Shown here in pieces: positions 8,864-17,342 of a stretch of DNA of 64,000 nucleotides. Each line of letters begins with the position of its first letter. Position 1 is the stretch's first letter. Under the pieces are notes generated by a model, which made no database searches, was not told the DNA's origin, and was given only the letters and a program-made list of their open reading frames with translations. A program made the translations under genes and the position numbers. The stretch lies in NCBI GenBank assembly GCA_963800215.1, contig CAWCZY010000004.1:1-64000 (forward strand), read 5' to 3'. This stretch comes from JAJPKK01 sp963800215 (GTDB lineage: Bacteria; Pseudomonadota; Alphaproteobacteria; Rhizobiales; Xanthobacteraceae).

Positions 8864-9988
8864 ATGAAAATCGCGCAAATTGCCCCGTTGATGGAAAGCG
8901 TGCCGCCTCGGTTCTATGGGGGGACGGAACGCGTCGTGTCCTACCTCACCGAGGACCTGGTCGCCCAAGGTCATGAGGTGACCTTGTTCGCGAGCGGCAA
9001 TTCGATCACGGCGGCCAATCTCGTGCCGTGCTGCACGCAAGCCTTGCGGCTCGACTTTGCCGTCACCGATGTCGTGCCCTATTACATGCTGATGCTGGAC
9101 AAGGTGCGCTCGCGCGCCGCCGAGTTCGACGTGCTTCACTTCCATATCGATCACTTCCATTTCCCGGTCTTCAGGCATCTGAGAATCCCCAACCTGACGA
9201 CGCTGCACGGCCGCCAGGATCTCCGCGACTGCCTGCCGTTCTATGCCGGTTTCAGCGAGATGCCGCTGGTCTCGATTTCGCAGGCCCAACGGACGCCGCT
9301 GCCCCACGCGAATTTCATCGCGGCGATCCACCACGGGCTACCCCAGGATCTGTACGAGGCGAGCTATCGGCCCGGCGGCGGTTATCTCGCGTTCATCGGC
9401 CGCATCTCGCCGGAAAAGGGGCCGGTCGATGCCATACGCATTGCCCAGAGCCTGGGCATCCCGCTCAAAATCGCCGCCAAGGTGGATAAGGTCGACAAGT
9501 CCTATTTCCGCGAGGTCATGCAGCCGATGCTCGCGACAAAGGGCGTCGAATTCATCGGCGAGATCAGCGACCGGGACAAGGGGGCGTTCCTGCGGGACGC
9601 GATCGCCCTGCTGTTTCCGATCTGCTGGCCGGAGCCTTTCGGCCTCGTGATGATCGAGGCGATGGCATGCGGAACCCCTGTACTGGCATACCGCGCCGGC
9701 GCGGTGCCGGAGGTCGTCGACGAGGGCGTCACCGGCATGATCGTCGACAATATCGACCAGGCCCGCATCGCTTTGGTGCAGGTGGCTGCAATGGATCGGC
9801 GCAAGGTACGGCGCCGTTTCGAGGAGCGCTTCACGGCGCACCGCATGGCAAGCGATTACGTCCGGGTCTATCAGAGCCTCGCGTATCGCGCTGCGCGGCC
9901 GGGGCGCAGCACCAAACACCCGGCAAACGGGGGCGCACGTATCAGTGAAGACGAATTGGTCAGTGACCTGGATACGCATGCTGACTGA
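8864..9988 (+). CDS. Glycosyltransferase family 4 protein
   Basis: A cytoplasmic sugar transferase of 374 residues with the two-Rossmann GT-B fold. The N terminus has PPRFYGGTERVVSYL, the glycine-rich loop common in GT4 enzymes. The C-terminal donor-binding domain has FIGRISPEKGP and the EX7E motif in EPFGLVMIEAMACGTPVLA. The length is typical. The start at ATG 8864 is preferred over a TTG at 8852, but the ribosome site is weak. The gene begins just after the terminator of the upstream gene and has no obvious partner. The acceptor (exopolysaccharide, glycolipid or trehalose-like sugar) cannot be told. Confidence 0.85.
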   Translation: MKIAQIAPLMESVPPRFYGGTERVVSYLTEDLVAQGHEVTLFASGNSITAANLVPCCTQALRLDFAVTDVVPYYMLMLDKVRSRAAEFDVLHFHIDHFHFPVFRHLRIPNLTTLHGRQDLRDCLPFYAGFSEMPLVSISQAQRTPLPHANFIAAIHHGLPQDLYEASYRPGGGYLAFIGRISPEKGPVDAIRIAQSLGIPLKIAAKVDKVDKSYFREVMQPMLATKGVEFIGEISDRDKGAFLRDAIALLFPICWPEPFGLVMIEAMACGTPVLAYRAGAVPEVVDEGVTGMIVDNIDQARIALVQVAAMDRRKVRRRFEERFTAHRMASDYVRVYQSLAYRAARPGRSTKHPANGGARISEDELVSDLDTHAD

Positions 9989-10284
9989 GAGTGTGGTAAT
10001 CGTGCCGCCGCGAACTGAGCTGCACCCCGAAGCGTCATTCTATAGTCCGGAAGACCAAGCGCCACAGCGGCCGGTCTCCCGCTCCTCGACCACGTCAGTC
10101 GTCGATGGTCCTGAACTTCGGCTTTAGGTGCCGCGGCGGCCAACCTCACGTTGCGGCTGTTTCTAAGACTCCACTCAGCGGAAGCGATGAAAACGGCCCC
10201 ACGATTGGCTATGCCGAACTGATCACAATCCGAGCCACCGCGAGTGGCAGATTATGACAATGGTGGTGTCTCTCGCGGATTCGC

Positions 10285-11424
10285 TCAGCGCGACAGGATA
10301 TATTTCCTCACTTTATGGGCACCGACATCGGCCGCGTAGACATTGCCCATTGCGTCAGCCGCAATACCGGATGCCGAAGTGCCCGCTCCCACCGTACTGA
10401 GGTCGCTCGGATCAGGGATGAAAGCGAGCAACGAGCCATCAATGGCATTACCGACCACGATGCCGCGCTGTTCACCCGGCTGCACTTGCGACGAAGCGTT
10501 GCGTCGGGTCGCCTCGTCGCGCAACGCGACGCCGACATAAATCTTGTCATCAGGGCCAATGAAGACCGAGCTTGGCTGGCCAAATTGATGCCAAGCGGAG
10601 ATGAAATTGCCGTCCTGATCGAAAACCTGGATACGACTGTTGCGACGATCGGCAACGTAGACGCGTCCCATCGAACCGCCGATCGCGATATCGTGCGGGT
10701 CATCGAAATCGCCAGGCGCCGATCCATTGTGACCCCAAGTCTTGATGAACCGGCCATCCTTGGAGAATTTGAGGATGCGGGCATTGTTAGAGGCATTGCC
10801 GCCATGGCCATCGGAAATAAAAATATCGCCATTTGCGCCAATCGCTATGCCGGTCGGTCGATCGAAGGTATCTATACCACTTCCGCCCACGCCCATTTTG
10901 CCCAGCGTCATCAATACCGTGCCATTCTGGTCGAGCTTGAGAACTTCCTGTCCAAGAATGACACCCGCGGCATTGCGCGCTGACATGCCGAGTACGGTCT
11001 GCTTGTCATTTACATCGCTGACCCACAGATTGCCCTCATGGTCGACCGTGAACCCATGCGGATTGACGAACATGCCGCCGCCAAGGCTCTTGAGCAGCTT
11101 GCCGGATGGATCGAATTGCAGGATCGGTGGATTGGCCTCGCCGCGACCGAGACAGGTGGCGATGCCAGGCGGCACTGTGTTGAAGCAGCGATGGAAGACC
11201 CAGATATTGCCGTCGCTGTGGACATGCACCCGGATCACCTCACCCCAACGGCCACCATTCATGCTCTCTGGCAAGGTTGGCCAACTCTCAACAAGGCGAT
11301 AGGGATTGGGCAACTCAGTCGGCTTGGGGTATTGAGTCGACTGCGCGCGCGCAGCTGTTGCGAGGCTTGCAACAAGAACGATGCCGGCAACGAACTCCAT
11401 GATAGATCGAGCAGAATACGCCAT
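10285..11424 (-). CDS. Exported NHL-repeat beta-propeller protein
   Basis: A 379-residue protein with a Sec signal peptide (hydrophobic segment about residues 8-28, ending AARA). It is followed by repeated NHL-type blades. Examples are VNPHGFTVDHEGNLWVSD, RPTGIAIGANGDIFISDGHG, DPHDIAIGGSMGRVYVADR and ASGIAADAMGNVYAADVGAHKVRKY. The architecture matches six-bladed propellers annotated as peptidyl-alpha-hydroxyglycine lyase-like or NHL proteins. No catalytic role can be assigned. ATG 11424 has an AGGGAGG ribosome site; an upstream in-frame ATG at 11442 is less likely. Confidence 0.85.
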   Translation of the reverse strand: MAYSARSIMEFVAGIVLVASLATAARAQSTQYPKPTELPNPYRLVESWPTLPESMNGGRWGEVIRVHVHSDGNIWVFHRCFNTVPPGIATCLGRGEANPPILQFDPSGKLLKSLGGGMFVNPHGFTVDHEGNLWVSDVNDKQTVLGMSARNAAGVILGQEVLKLDQNGTVLMTLGKMGVGGSGIDTFDRPTGIAIGANGDIFISDGHGGNASNNARILKFSKDGRFIKTWGHNGSAPGDFDDPHDIAIGGSMGRVYVADRRNSRIQVFDQDGNFISAWHQFGQPSSVFIGPDDKIYVGVALRDEATRRNASSQVQPGEQRGIVVGNAIDGSLLAFIPDPSDLSTVGAGTSASGIAADAMGNVYAADVGAHKVRKYILSR

Positions 11425-11774
11425 GGCGAAACCTCCCTGCAAAAAGCTTTATGGTTCGGCAGCCGTTTTGCGCTCGCCGACGGCAATACCCTGTCCTTAA
11501 TTCCTGAAGTTCGGTACTTCCCTCGGCAGCTCACACGTAGTCTACCGCAATTGCAATGCAGGTGCTGCCGTTTCCGGAGTGTATTGCAACCGATTGCCGG
11601 CCGTGATGGGTGACCGATCGACTGATCGCGTTCCGAAGCGCGACTTCGCCGATCGCTACGGGCAGCTCCAGCTTGCCCCACTGGCGTGGTGTCGCAATTC
11701 ACTTTTCCCAAGGGGAGGAATGTTGGGATCGAATACCGTTGGGCGGATCAAGCCGAATGCGAAAGATTCGCCCA

Positions 11775-11945
11775 CCGTCGAACGCCGCCACCACCTCACG
11801 GCTTCCAGCAGGTTTAAATCCAAACAAATCCGGGATACACTCTGTTGGCATCGGGGCGCTCCGCGATCCGGCTAGAAATGGCTGCCACACAGCGAGTTTC
11901 GCTGATTCGCCGCCCCGATGAACATTTAGTGTGAGATATCCGCGC
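11775..11945 (-). mobile_element. IS1380-family end remnant
   Basis: The minus strand carries a start-like stretch MPTECIPDLFGF and VVAAFDGG. These match the first residues of the IS1380 transposase at 27161 (MPTECNAESFDFG, VEAAFDGG). The DNA in front also matches (CATCGGGGC then CGAATCAGCGAAA). Its outer end contains TAGTGTGAGATATCC, almost the same as TAGTGTGAGATTTCC at the right end of the full element at 28741-28755. The rest of the transposase is missing, so this is a scar of a related but different copy. Confidence 0.7.
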
Positions 11946-12059
11946 TCATCACGTCGGCAACCAACAACTCCGCCTGGCAGACATCTGACCGCCCATTACT
12001 GCGCGCCACGGCCGGGCCGTGGCGAACACCGCAGTCATTGTGGCGGCGGTCCACGGCCG

Positions 12060-12186
12060 ACGTCTACAAGGGGCGGCCGGCCTCGATAGACGCCGGCCAG
12101 GTGCGCCAATTGAAGGCGCAGGGCAAAGGCGCCTCAGGAGATCGCGAGAGCGCTCGAGATCGGCCGCGTGTCGGTCTATCGGGTGC
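12060..12186 (+). pseudogene. Serine recombinase (resolvase) C-terminal remnant
   Basis: One frame gives YKGRPASIDAGQVRQLKAQG. After a one-base shift the next frame gives APQEIARALEIGRVSVYRV. Together these are the linker and helix-turn-helix of Tn3-type resolvases/invertases. The catalytic domain is absent. This is what remains of a transposon's site-specific recombinase. A GCCC-ACGC-GGGC hairpin with a T run follows at about 12252-12272. Confidence 0.7.
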
Positions 12187-12270
12187 ACGAAGCCCATCGA
12201 TCCGGCTCGACGCCGGCCGGCTGCGCCGTCGGCCAGCCCGCCCCCGTCTGAAGCCCACGCGGGCGGGTTT

Positions 12271-12393
12271 TCACTCGTCGGCCAATCGCAGCCTATAGCC
12301 GTCCGCGTGCAAATCCGCGGCTATCTTGTCGACCAGCACCTGTATTTCGAGCACTTGGGGCGCGGTCACAACATAAGCGTCGCCATCCATCAT
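12271..12393 (-). CDS. Possible 40-residue protein
   Basis: The minus strand encodes a 40-residue peptide starting MMDGDAYVVTAPQVLEIQVL and ending YRLRLADE. It has a strong third-position G/C bias, and a GC-rich hairpin lies right after the stop. It may be a small gene or the C terminus of a longer one, since the frame is closed just upstream by a TGA. It has no signal peptide and no known domain. Confidence 0.35.
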   Translation of the reverse strand: MMDGDAYVVTAPQVLEIQVLVDKIAADLHADGYRLRLADE

Positions 12394-12607
12394 ACGGATC
12401 AGGTCTCACCGCCAAAAATATGCCATCGAGACCGACCCTCCTCACAATCATCTCACCAAGTTCGGCAGCAGTTTTCTACTTTCGCGCAGTTCTCGACTTT
12501 CGCATCCACGGTCCCTGGCATCCCTGGCGCTGGACATTACCGCCGCGGGGGCCGACGCGAATGTGAAGCAGTTCAATATTGATGAGGAAAAAGTTGCCGA
12601 CCAGTCG

Positions 12608-12631
12608 AAAAAAACCCCGCGTAAGGCGGGG
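12608..12631 (-). terminator. Rho-independent terminator (minus strand)
   Basis: On the minus strand CCCCGCC-TTAC-GCGGGG is followed by seven T. It would end transcription arriving from the right, where only the ligase remnant at 12715-12834 is visible. Confidence 0.65.
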
Positions 12632-12714
12632 CAGTCAGAGGTCCGCGTCCATGTCGAACGCGCGATCAATCTATCAGCCCCGCGGCTGGTGTCTGTGTAG
12701 TCCAGCTCACACTC

Positions 12715-12834
12715 CTAAGAACTTCGCGCGCCGGCGGACGAGCCGGCCAGCAGCCGCGCCAGCTTCGTCTTGCGCTCGTCGGCGCCGGAGACCGCGGCCT
12801 CGCCGTCCAGCGAGAGGCCGGCGCGGCGATCGCC
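12715..12834 (-). pseudogene. Possible ATP-dependent DNA ligase remnant
   Basis: The frame gives AGLSLDGEAAVSG followed by ADERKTKLARLLAGSS and a stop. LDGE is like ligase motif III, and the RKxKLARLLA stretch recurs in the better preserved ligase fragment at 15790-16020. If both are ligase, an internal deletion joined two parts. This is inference from short matches. Confidence 0.4.
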
Positions 12835-13038
12835 CGGTATCGATCAATCAATCTTGATGCCCTGGCCCGCTTGCTGCGCGGGGTCCGAGCCTTCCCGCGG
12901 GCCGGTAAAATGAAGGCGCGCAGAGCGGCAAAAACGGAAGCCCCAGACTTGGCACGCCCACGATCACTTCAATCCAATCAATCGACCGTCCGCTTTGACC
13001 CAACGCGGCACACGTTCCGTATCTTTCCGCTTAGTTTA

Positions 13039-13665
13039 CTATCGCGCAACGCTCTCTCCGCGAGGCGTCGCTCGCTTTCTCCACACCCGCAGATCAGCCA
13101 TGACTTTTATGGTCGCCGCGAGGACCAGCGCGCAAAGGGCCGCCTTCGACACCGTCTCCATCGCCCCCTCGATCAGTAGGCCATGGACGACACTCCCTAC
13201 GACGATGACCACCGCGAGGAGCGTATGGGCGATGCGCCACGTTCGCGGTCGCAGTCCCAATCGCCGGCGGAGTGCAGCCAAAAGCGCGACGGCGAAGATC
13301 GCCCACATGGCGATCACACCGAAGGGGGAGAACGGCGTCGGCGATGTCAAGAGAAGGGCGTCGATCATGTCCGGCGGACTGGTGATCCAAAGGCCCCCGA
13401 CGTGGACCACCACCGCCACGACCAGCACGCCTCCGATCCAGTGATGTGCACGCCGCCCACGATAAGCCGACGGTCCCGGTAAGTATCCGCCAATCAGCAG
13501 AGGCTGAACGAGCAAGAGACCCAGTGCGACAATCCCTGCGAATCCAGCCAGTATATAGACCGAGCCGCGCCATTCGAGCAGAGGACTCGCCGCTGCAGCG
13601 GCGATCGGCACGCAAATGGCGGCTGCAAGGACGACCCAGATCAGGGCTGCCTGGGCCAATCTCAT
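13039..13665 (-). CDS. Ferric-reductase-like transmembrane protein
   Basis: A 208-residue membrane protein with about six hydrophobic helices. Histidines on successive helices (HHWIGGVLVVAVVVHVGGLW and RIAHTLLAVVIVVGSVVHG) are typical heme b ligands of the ferric reductase/cytochrome b561-like domain. It has no flavin or NAD-binding domain, so it is a stand-alone membrane heme protein that would need a partner. It lies 20 bases downstream of the exported dioxygenase-like gene at 13686 and is probably co-transcribed with it. Confidence 0.75.
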   Translation of the reverse strand: MRLAQAALIWVVLAAAICVPIAAAAASPLLEWRGSVYILAGFAGIVALGLLLVQPLLIGGYLPGPSAYRGRRAHHWIGGVLVVAVVVHVGGLWITSPPDMIDALLLTSPTPFSPFGVIAMWAIFAVALLAALRRRLGLRPRTWRIAHTLLAVVIVVGSVVHGLLIEGAMETVSKAALCALVLAATIKVMADLRVWRKRATPRGESVAR

Positions 13666-13685
13666 CCCTTTGTTCCCAACTTCGG

Positions 13686-14174
13686 TCAGGCCGGCTGAAG
13701 GACGAAGTGCGCCTCTAGGCTGGTCTCTTTTGCGCTCTTCATCACGGGACGGAGAAAGACGGTTTTGAATTCACCACTGTCATAGGCGAGGTGACCATGC
13801 GGTTGGCCGAAGATGGGAATAATCTGCGGTATCTCGAGACGGAACACCCCTTTCTCGTCGGTGAGCGTGGCTCCATGAGCCTGCGGCTCGTGCTCCTGCC
13901 CATAGGCCGTGTGCGCCCAAATTTGGATGCGCTGACCGGCCAGCGGAGCTCCGTCGCCCGCGCGGCGCACGGTACCCGACATCCAGAAGCCACCCTTGCC
14001 GATCCGCTCCACGATCGGCGCGCCCTTGCGGTAGTTGTTGGACCCGCCCGACATCGAAGGGGTCGGCGCGAGGCCTTGCGCGCCGGCGGGCAACAGAAGC
14101 CCGGAAACCCCGGCTGCTAGGACGCAGCCGCCAGCGGCGATGAGATTGCGGCGGCTGAGTACGACGATGGTCAT
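13686..14174 (-). CDS. Exported intradiol-dioxygenase-like protein
   Basis: About 162 residues with a twin-arginine-type leader (SRRNLIAAGGCVLAAG) and then a beta-sandwich resembling the core of intradiol ring-cleavage dioxygenases. Features include GTVRRAGDGAPLAGQRIQIW and DEKGVFRLEIPQIIP followed by GQPHGHLAYDSGEF. The usual two-Tyr/two-His iron site is not obvious, so it may be a transthyretin-like binding protein rather than an enzyme. ATG 14174 is chosen because AGGAGG sits at the right distance; an ATG six bases earlier is too close. It pairs with the membrane heme protein downstream. Confidence 0.65.
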   Translation of the reverse strand: MTIVVLSRRNLIAAGGCVLAAGVSGLLLPAGAQGLAPTPSMSGGSNNYRKGAPIVERIGKGGFWMSGTVRRAGDGAPLAGQRIQIWAHTAYGQEHEPQAHGATLTDEKGVFRLEIPQIIPIFGQPHGHLAYDSGEFKTVFLRPVMKSAKETSLEAHFVLQPA

Positions 14175-14453
14175 GCACATTCCTCCTGGCGACCGCGCCG
14201 TTGCTCCGCGATAGGACGGCAACAGGCGCGAGACGTTCTGAATTTATCGCGGTTGCGAGCAAATTCCAAGCGAGCAAATTCCAATCGAGGGAGGCGAAGA
14301 GCGCGATAGGTTAGAAGTCCTTAAGCCTGTGGCGCCAGCGTCGGGGACCGTGCTGGTGGTCGACCGATGGCCGAGCCATCCCTTGGCGAGTTCGGCTCTG
14401 TCACCGCGAGCGCCACGAGATCGTGATTTTCCTTCGACGTGTTCTGTTTGGAC

Positions 14454-15668
14454 CTATTTCGGCGTCACGCGGAACAGCCCGCCGGAACTGCTGTCTTCGA
14501 GCATCCAGAGCGCGCCGTCCGGCCCCACCTCTACGTCACGAATGCGATGGCCGACGTCCCAGCGTTCCGCCCCCTTGGCGGTCGCGCCGGTGATGACGAT
14601 GCGGATAAGGGCCCTGCTGGCCAGGCCGCTCACCAGTGCCGAACCCTTCCATTGTGGAAACATCTTGCCGTCGTAGAAGATGAGGTTTCCGGGCGCGATG
14701 ATCGGCGTCCAATAGAGCACCGGCTTGGCCAAATCCGGACGGGAATCGGGACTCGGAATGGGCACACCGTTATAGTTGACCGCGTAGGAGACCAACGGCC
14801 AGCCGTAGTTCTTGCCGGACACGATCAGGTTGAGCTCGTCGCCACCTCTTGGGCCATGCTCCACCTCCCACAACTTGCCGTCGGGCGCGAAGGCCAGGCC
14901 ATAGGGCGTGCGGTGGCCACTGGTCCAGGTTTCGGCCGGCGTCATGTTCGGGCCGGGGAACGCATAGGTCCGGATCACTGGCGCGGTCTTGGCCTTTTCG
15001 GTGTCTGCGGGTGGGTCGATTACGGGCGCCGTGGCCGCGCCGACCTTGTCCGCCATCGGATTGCCGGGCGCAGGCTTCCCGTCGAGGGTCAGGCGCAGGA
15101 TCTTGCCCAGGGGCTGATTGGCGTCCTGGGCGGGCGTCATCCGCTGCCGGTCGCCGACCGTCAGGAATAGGTGGTTGCTGTCCGGCGAAAAGGCGATCTG
15201 GGCGCCGAACTGTCCGCCCCTGCCGCGCTCGCCGTCCCGCCAAATCACCTTGAGGTCGTCTAGGCTCGCCGAGCTTTGGCCGAGCGTGAGCTTTGCCCGC
15301 GCCAGCGCCAAGCCGGAGCCACCGTCGCCGGGCTCGGCATAGGTGAGGTAGACGAAGTGGTCCTCCGCGTAGTGGGGTGACAGGAACACCCCCAGCATCC
15401 CGCCCTGTCCCTGAGCCAGCACGGGCGGCGCATGGGCGACCGGCGTCTTTTCACCGGTCTGGGTGACCAGCCAGATGGGACCGACCTTCTCGGTGATCAG
15501 CATCCGCCCATCCGGCAGGAACGCCAGGCGCCACGGCAGGTTGAAGGTCGCCACCTGGGTCATCACGAACGGCAAGCTGACCTCGGGCTTCTGCGCGCCG
15601 AGGTTGGTCTGGGCGGAGGCGCCCGTCGCTGTCAAGGCCGCCAACACGGCCGTTTTCGCCAGCTTCAT
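14454..15668 (-). CDS. Exported PQQ-type glucose/sorbosone dehydrogenase family protein
   Basis: A 404-residue periplasmic protein with a Sec signal peptide (MKLAKTAVLAALTATGASAQ). It is followed by the six-bladed propeller of the GSDH family: LPWRLAFLPDGRMLITEK, GGMLGVFLSPHYAED, SGHRTPYGLAFAPDGKLWEVEHGPRGGDELN and DVEVGPDGALWMLEDSSSG. In the family this fold binds PQQ and oxidises aldose sugars. The HGPRGGDE stretch is the usual cofactor and calcium region. GGGAG precedes the ATG by eight bases. No PQQ synthesis genes are in the window. Confidence 0.85.
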   Translation of the reverse strand: MKLAKTAVLAALTATGASAQTNLGAQKPEVSLPFVMTQVATFNLPWRLAFLPDGRMLITEKVGPIWLVTQTGEKTPVAHAPPVLAQGQGGMLGVFLSPHYAEDHFVYLTYAEPGDGGSGLALARAKLTLGQSSASLDDLKVIWRDGERGRGGQFGAQIAFSPDSNHLFLTVGDRQRMTPAQDANQPLGKILRLTLDGKPAPGNPMADKVGAATAPVIDPPADTEKAKTAPVIRTYAFPGPNMTPAETWTSGHRTPYGLAFAPDGKLWEVEHGPRGGDELNLIVSGKNYGWPLVSYAVNYNGVPIPSPDSRPDLAKPVLYWTPIIAPGNLIFYDGKMFPQWKGSALVSGLASRALIRIVITGATAKGAERWDVGHRIRDVEVGPDGALWMLEDSSSGGLFRVTPK

Positions 15669-15789
15669 CTGCCATCTCCCTTGGATATTTGCACGCCAAT
15701 GAGCCCTGTTTGACGGGTATATAGGTCTGCTGGTTGCGGGCGCGAGGTAGCGGCCCGTCTTGAGTTTTCACACCCACTCCGCAGTTCGG

Positions 15790-16020
15790 ATCATTGGAGC
15801 CGGGGCGGGCCATAAAGCCGGGCTGTCCGGGTTCTTGACATTGAGCCAGTCCGCGATGGCCCCGACCGAGAGGTTGTCGTCAGTCGCTTCGACACGATCC
15901 CCTTGAAGCCCAGCCTGCAAGCGTGCCGGAAGACTGTGGCGCCGTCCTCGTCGGTGTGCTCGTTGAACACGATACCGACTGGCTTCCGTGCCAACAGCCT
16001 CGCCAGTTTCGCCTTGCGAG
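15790..16020 (-). pseudogene. ATP-dependent DNA ligase (LigD-type) C-terminal remnant
   Basis: One frame gives RKAKLARLLARKPVGIVFNE, then TDEDGATVFRHACRLGFKG and IVSKR. After a shift near 15855 the other frame gives DWLNVKNPDSPA. GIVSKR and DWxxxKNP are adenylation-domain motifs of LigD-type ligases that act with Ku in end joining. The N-terminal part and any ligase C-terminal domain are gone. Confidence 0.75.
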
Positions 16021-16773
16021 CGCGATTACCTGATGCCGCTGCTTTTCCGCGCAGGGACGGACGACGAGGGTCCTCTGCTCGCTCACATGCGTCGGGATTT
16101 TCGCGGGCGATACGGCGAATTCGCCGAGACTGTCTTGCTGTTCATACTGCGGACGTACCGCCACGGCGGTATTGAGAAGCTGCCGGCGCTCGCGACGGCG
16201 AGGGCGGCAGCTTGATGAGCAACGTCCGACGCCTGTTTGTATAAACTCTGCACGATGTTGTCGACGTAAACTAATCAAAAAAACAGGCTCGTTTAGATAA
16301 ACCTGTGTGCAATGTCGAACAGAGAACACCTGACATGCTTGGCTATTTTTGACGGCGCAATACTGCGGTCTTTCCCGTAGCAATGATCATGGCTGTGAAA
16401 ATACGCGTCACGGCTCTCTTCCGAGTGCCAGCCACTGGGAATCGGGAGAGTAAAATGAAGGAAGCAGTTTATTATAAAATTCGCGCTCAGCATTATTCTC
16501 AGCTCGCCGCAGCCACCGGCGTTCCAACGCGGCGCACCCGCAAGACCAAAACGCTTGTTTATGTCCGTCCGACAAGCACACACTCCGTCACATGCCCTTG
16601 ATGCTCGCCCAATCGAACCCCTTGCGAATGGTGTCGAATATTCTCGGAGAACACGGAAACGCTTTTGAATTCGTCCTGCATCAGCGCGGATAGCGTTTCG
16701 ATCGGAACGAAGCCCCGATCGCTATAGCTCACAAGGGCGTGCAGGCCGAGCGTACGGCACAATTCGAACGCCC

Positions 16774-16817
16774 TCTCGAAGGGGACTCGAACCCCTGTTT
16801 TCGCCGTGAGAGGGCGA
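16774..16817 (-). tRNA. tRNA-Glu(CTC)-like 3' half, incomplete
   Basis: On the minus strand the anticodon arm TCGCC-CTCTCAC-GGCGA (anticodon CTC) is followed by AAAAC and a T arm AGGGGTTCGAGTCCCCT. These match the 3' half of tRNA-Glu. No matching D arm or acceptor 5' strand is present, so it is a fragment and not a working gene. Confidence 0.65.
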
Positions 16818-16981
16818 TTAGGCGCGGGAGCGAACAAAACTCGAACTCATTGCTACCATTTTTCTACCCAACTCGGTAGCAGTGCCCGGTATGGATTAGA
16901 ACAGCGGAGGACGTTGGGGAAAATTCTTCGGAAAATTCAGTACTTGCTGGGACAGAACAGAACACGAAGTGACGGCAGCAA

Positions 16982-17025
16982 CCGAATTTCGAGTGCGGTG
17001 CTTTCAACCACTCAGCCGCCTCTCC
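16982..17025 (-). tRNA. tRNA-Ser(CGA)-like 5' half, truncated
   Basis: On the minus strand GGAGAGG, the D arm GCTGAGTGGTTGAAAGC and the anticodon arm CCGCACTCGAAATTCGG match the 5' half of tRNA-Ser with anticodon CGA. One stem pair is broken, and the long variable arm, T arm and acceptor 3' strand are missing. Confidence 0.7.
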
Positions 17026-17342
17026 GAACTGGGAACGACGCATTCCCTTCGGGCAAAACCCGGTCCCGCCGTCCGATCCGGTGGTGTGCGGGTGATTGGT
17101 TTCTGTTCCCCGCCGTAAACGCGATTCTGAATAAGGCCAAAGCCGTCTAGTTTTGCGCCGCGAAGTAGCTAGGGGCCCAGCGAGAACGATATCGGATTTG
17201 AGCCGAATATGCTTGTCGATTTGGCTCTTCTCTAGCCTCCAGTGGAGGAGAGCGCGCGTTTGGCGCTGCCTCGGCTCACAACAAATTACCGACGCGGGCC
17301 GTCGCTCTCACCAGCGACAAGACTCACCCCTAATCCTACAGT

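Larger units (their letters stand above)
15669..17342. other. Gene-poor scar region
   Basis: About 1.7 kb without an intact gene. It holds a DNA ligase remnant (15790-16020), parts of two tRNA genes (16774-16817 and 16982-17025) and little else. A possible short reading frame at 16455-16601 starts MKEAVYYKIRAQHYSQLAAA but quickly turns into low-quality sequence. The composition and fragments suggest repeated insertion and loss of mobile DNA. Confidence 0.6.

Noticed and set aside
16570..16837. A 92-codon minus-strand frame
   Set aside because: It overlaps the tRNA-Glu fragment, has no ribosome site and no recognisable family.
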